DNA of 42,518 bases from a virus, in the IMG/VR virus record IMGVR_UViG_3300020463_000040, positions 1-42,518 of that record; one strand, 5' to 3'. Positions 41,912 to 42,518 of this stretch are shown here, one piece after another. Position 1 is the first letter of the stretch. Each line of letters begins with the position of its first letter. Both the position numbers and the translations under genes were made by a program. Below the pieces are notes generated by a model. The model did no database searches. It saw nothing but the letters and a program-made list of their open reading frames with translations, and was not told where the DNA came from.

Positions 41912-42518
41912 GAATCGAACAAGATGTTAAGTTAGATTATAAAGACGTACTATTTAAACCTAAAAGGTCTAAGTTAGAAAGTAGACGTGATGTAGACTTG
42001 ACTCGTACGTTCAAGTTTCATAATAGCGGAAACGAATGGACTGGCGTACCTATCATGTCAAGTAACATGGACGGCGTTGGTACATTTGAAATGGCAAAGG
42101 TACTACAAGAACACAAGATGATTACTGTTATGCGAAAGCACTATTCAGTAGATGACTGGAAAGAACAGAGCCAAGGTGTTAAGATGAAGTACCTAAGTGT
42201 CTGCACAGGTACAGGAGTTATATGGGATCCAGACGCTCCTGATTATGCTACAATGAAAGAAGTATTGGCAATGTATCCAGACATCAAGTTTATTACTATT
42301 GATGTTGCAAATGCTTATCATGAAAACTATGCAGACTTTATCGCAAGGGTTAGAGATGCATATCCAGATAAAACTATTATTGCTGGTAATGTTATATCAG
42401 CAGAGATGACAGAAGAACTTATTATCAAAGGTGCTGACATTGTCAAGTGTGGTATTGGTCCAGGATCAGTATGTACTACACGACTAATGACAGGTGTTGG
42501 TGTTCCGCAACTATCAGG
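41908..42518 (+). CDS. guaC: GMP reductase, partial (N-terminal 203 aa)
   Basis: It begins MRIEQDVKLDYKDVLFKPKR and contains GVPIMSSNMDGVGTFEMAKV, RKHYSVDDW, ITIDVANAYHENY, IAGNVISAEM and GADIVKCGIGPGSVCTTR. These match GuaC of E. coli closely; the last motif carries the catalytic Cys. It has no CBS domains, unlike IMP dehydrogenase. It reduces GMP to IMP with NADPH, turning guanine nucleotides from degraded host nucleic acid toward adenine. The gene runs off the right edge. Translationally coupled to the preceding gene by ATGA. Confidence 0.95.
   Translation, partial: MRIEQDVKLDYKDVLFKPKRSKLESRRDVDLTRTFKFHNSGNEWTGVPIMSSNMDGVGTFEMAKVLQEHKMITVMRKHYSVDDWKEQSQGVKMKYLSVCTGTGVIWDPDAPDYATMKEVLAMYPDIKFITIDVANAYHENYADFIARVRDAYPDKTIIAGNVISAEMTEELIIKGADIVKCGIGPGSVCTTRLMTGVGVPQLS

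Noticed and set aside
1-42518. CRISPR array, insertion sequence, integrase or rRNA
   Set aside because: No regularly spaced repeats, transposase or integrase motifs or rRNA sequence were found on either strand.

Overview
This window looks like 42.5 kb of a large, strictly lytic, T4-like marine myovirus that infects an alphaproteobacterium. T4-type late promoters ((T/C/A/G)ATAAATA or ACTAAATA) precede many genes, most coding frames are very short and tightly overlapped, and phage hallmark genes are present: nrdA/nrdB/glutaredoxin, an MGME1-like exonuclease, a beta-helix tail-fibre-like protein and a cell-wall hydrolase. The alphaproteobacterial host is inferred from two features: a 5-aminolevulinate synthase (C4 haem pathway) and a circularly permuted two-piece tmRNA of the alphaproteobacterial kind. 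The base composition is AT-rich (about 37-38% GC by eye). No integrase, rRNA, CRISPR array or insertion sequence was seen. The SAR11/Pelagibacter-type clade would fit, but nothing here proves the exact host.

Layout. (1) 1-5.9 kb, minus strand: an early region of about 22 small genes driven by a repeated, near-identical sigma70 promoter cassette. It includes a SpoT/MESH1-like ppGpp-hydrolase HD protein, a DUF551 protein, a SWIM zinc-finger protein and a lipoprotein. (2) 5.9-8.3 kb, plus strand: a MjaI-family restriction endonuclease homologue bracketed by a 15-bp direct repeat, a small basic Cys protein, a YqgE/AlgH protein and a secreted protein. (3) 8.3-13.9 kb, mostly minus strand: three 2OG-Fe(II) oxygenases, a DUF454 membrane protein, hemA and several tiny genes. 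(4) 13.9-17.1 kb: a 446-bp gap with a row of hairpins, an AlkB-like membrane di-iron monooxygenase, a PiT phosphate permease with an attenuator-like leader, and a DUF1353 protein. (5) 17.2-28.8 kb, plus strand: virion and internal-protein candidates, including two nucleotidyltransferase-like proteins, basic proteins whose N-termini resemble T4 prohead-protease propeptides, an acidic protein with a probable -1 frameshift extension, an exonuclease and a tail-fibre protein. (6) 28.9-33.7 kb: the ribonucleotide reductase cluster. (7) 33.8-34.9 kb: cold-shock protein, permuted tmRNA and tRNA-Trp. (8) 34.9-42.5 kb: three more 2OG oxygenases, a glucosaminidase, three lipoproteins, a coiled-coil membrane protein, a bS21 ribosomal protein homologue and a GMP reductase that runs off the end.

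How it may work together. The early genes probably reset host signalling (ppGpp removal). RNR, GMP reductase, the HAD phosphatase and the nucleases point to nucleotide supply and scavenging. bS21, tmRNA and tRNA-Trp point to remodelling of host translation. HemA, AlkB-like and PiT are host-type metabolic genes. The most striking signal is that I found no CTAG tetranucleotide anywhere in the window, while the window encodes a homologue of MjaI, an enzyme that cuts CTAG. This suggests a phage-borne endonuclease that destroys host or rival DNA, with self-protection by complete site avoidance rather than by a methyltransferase.
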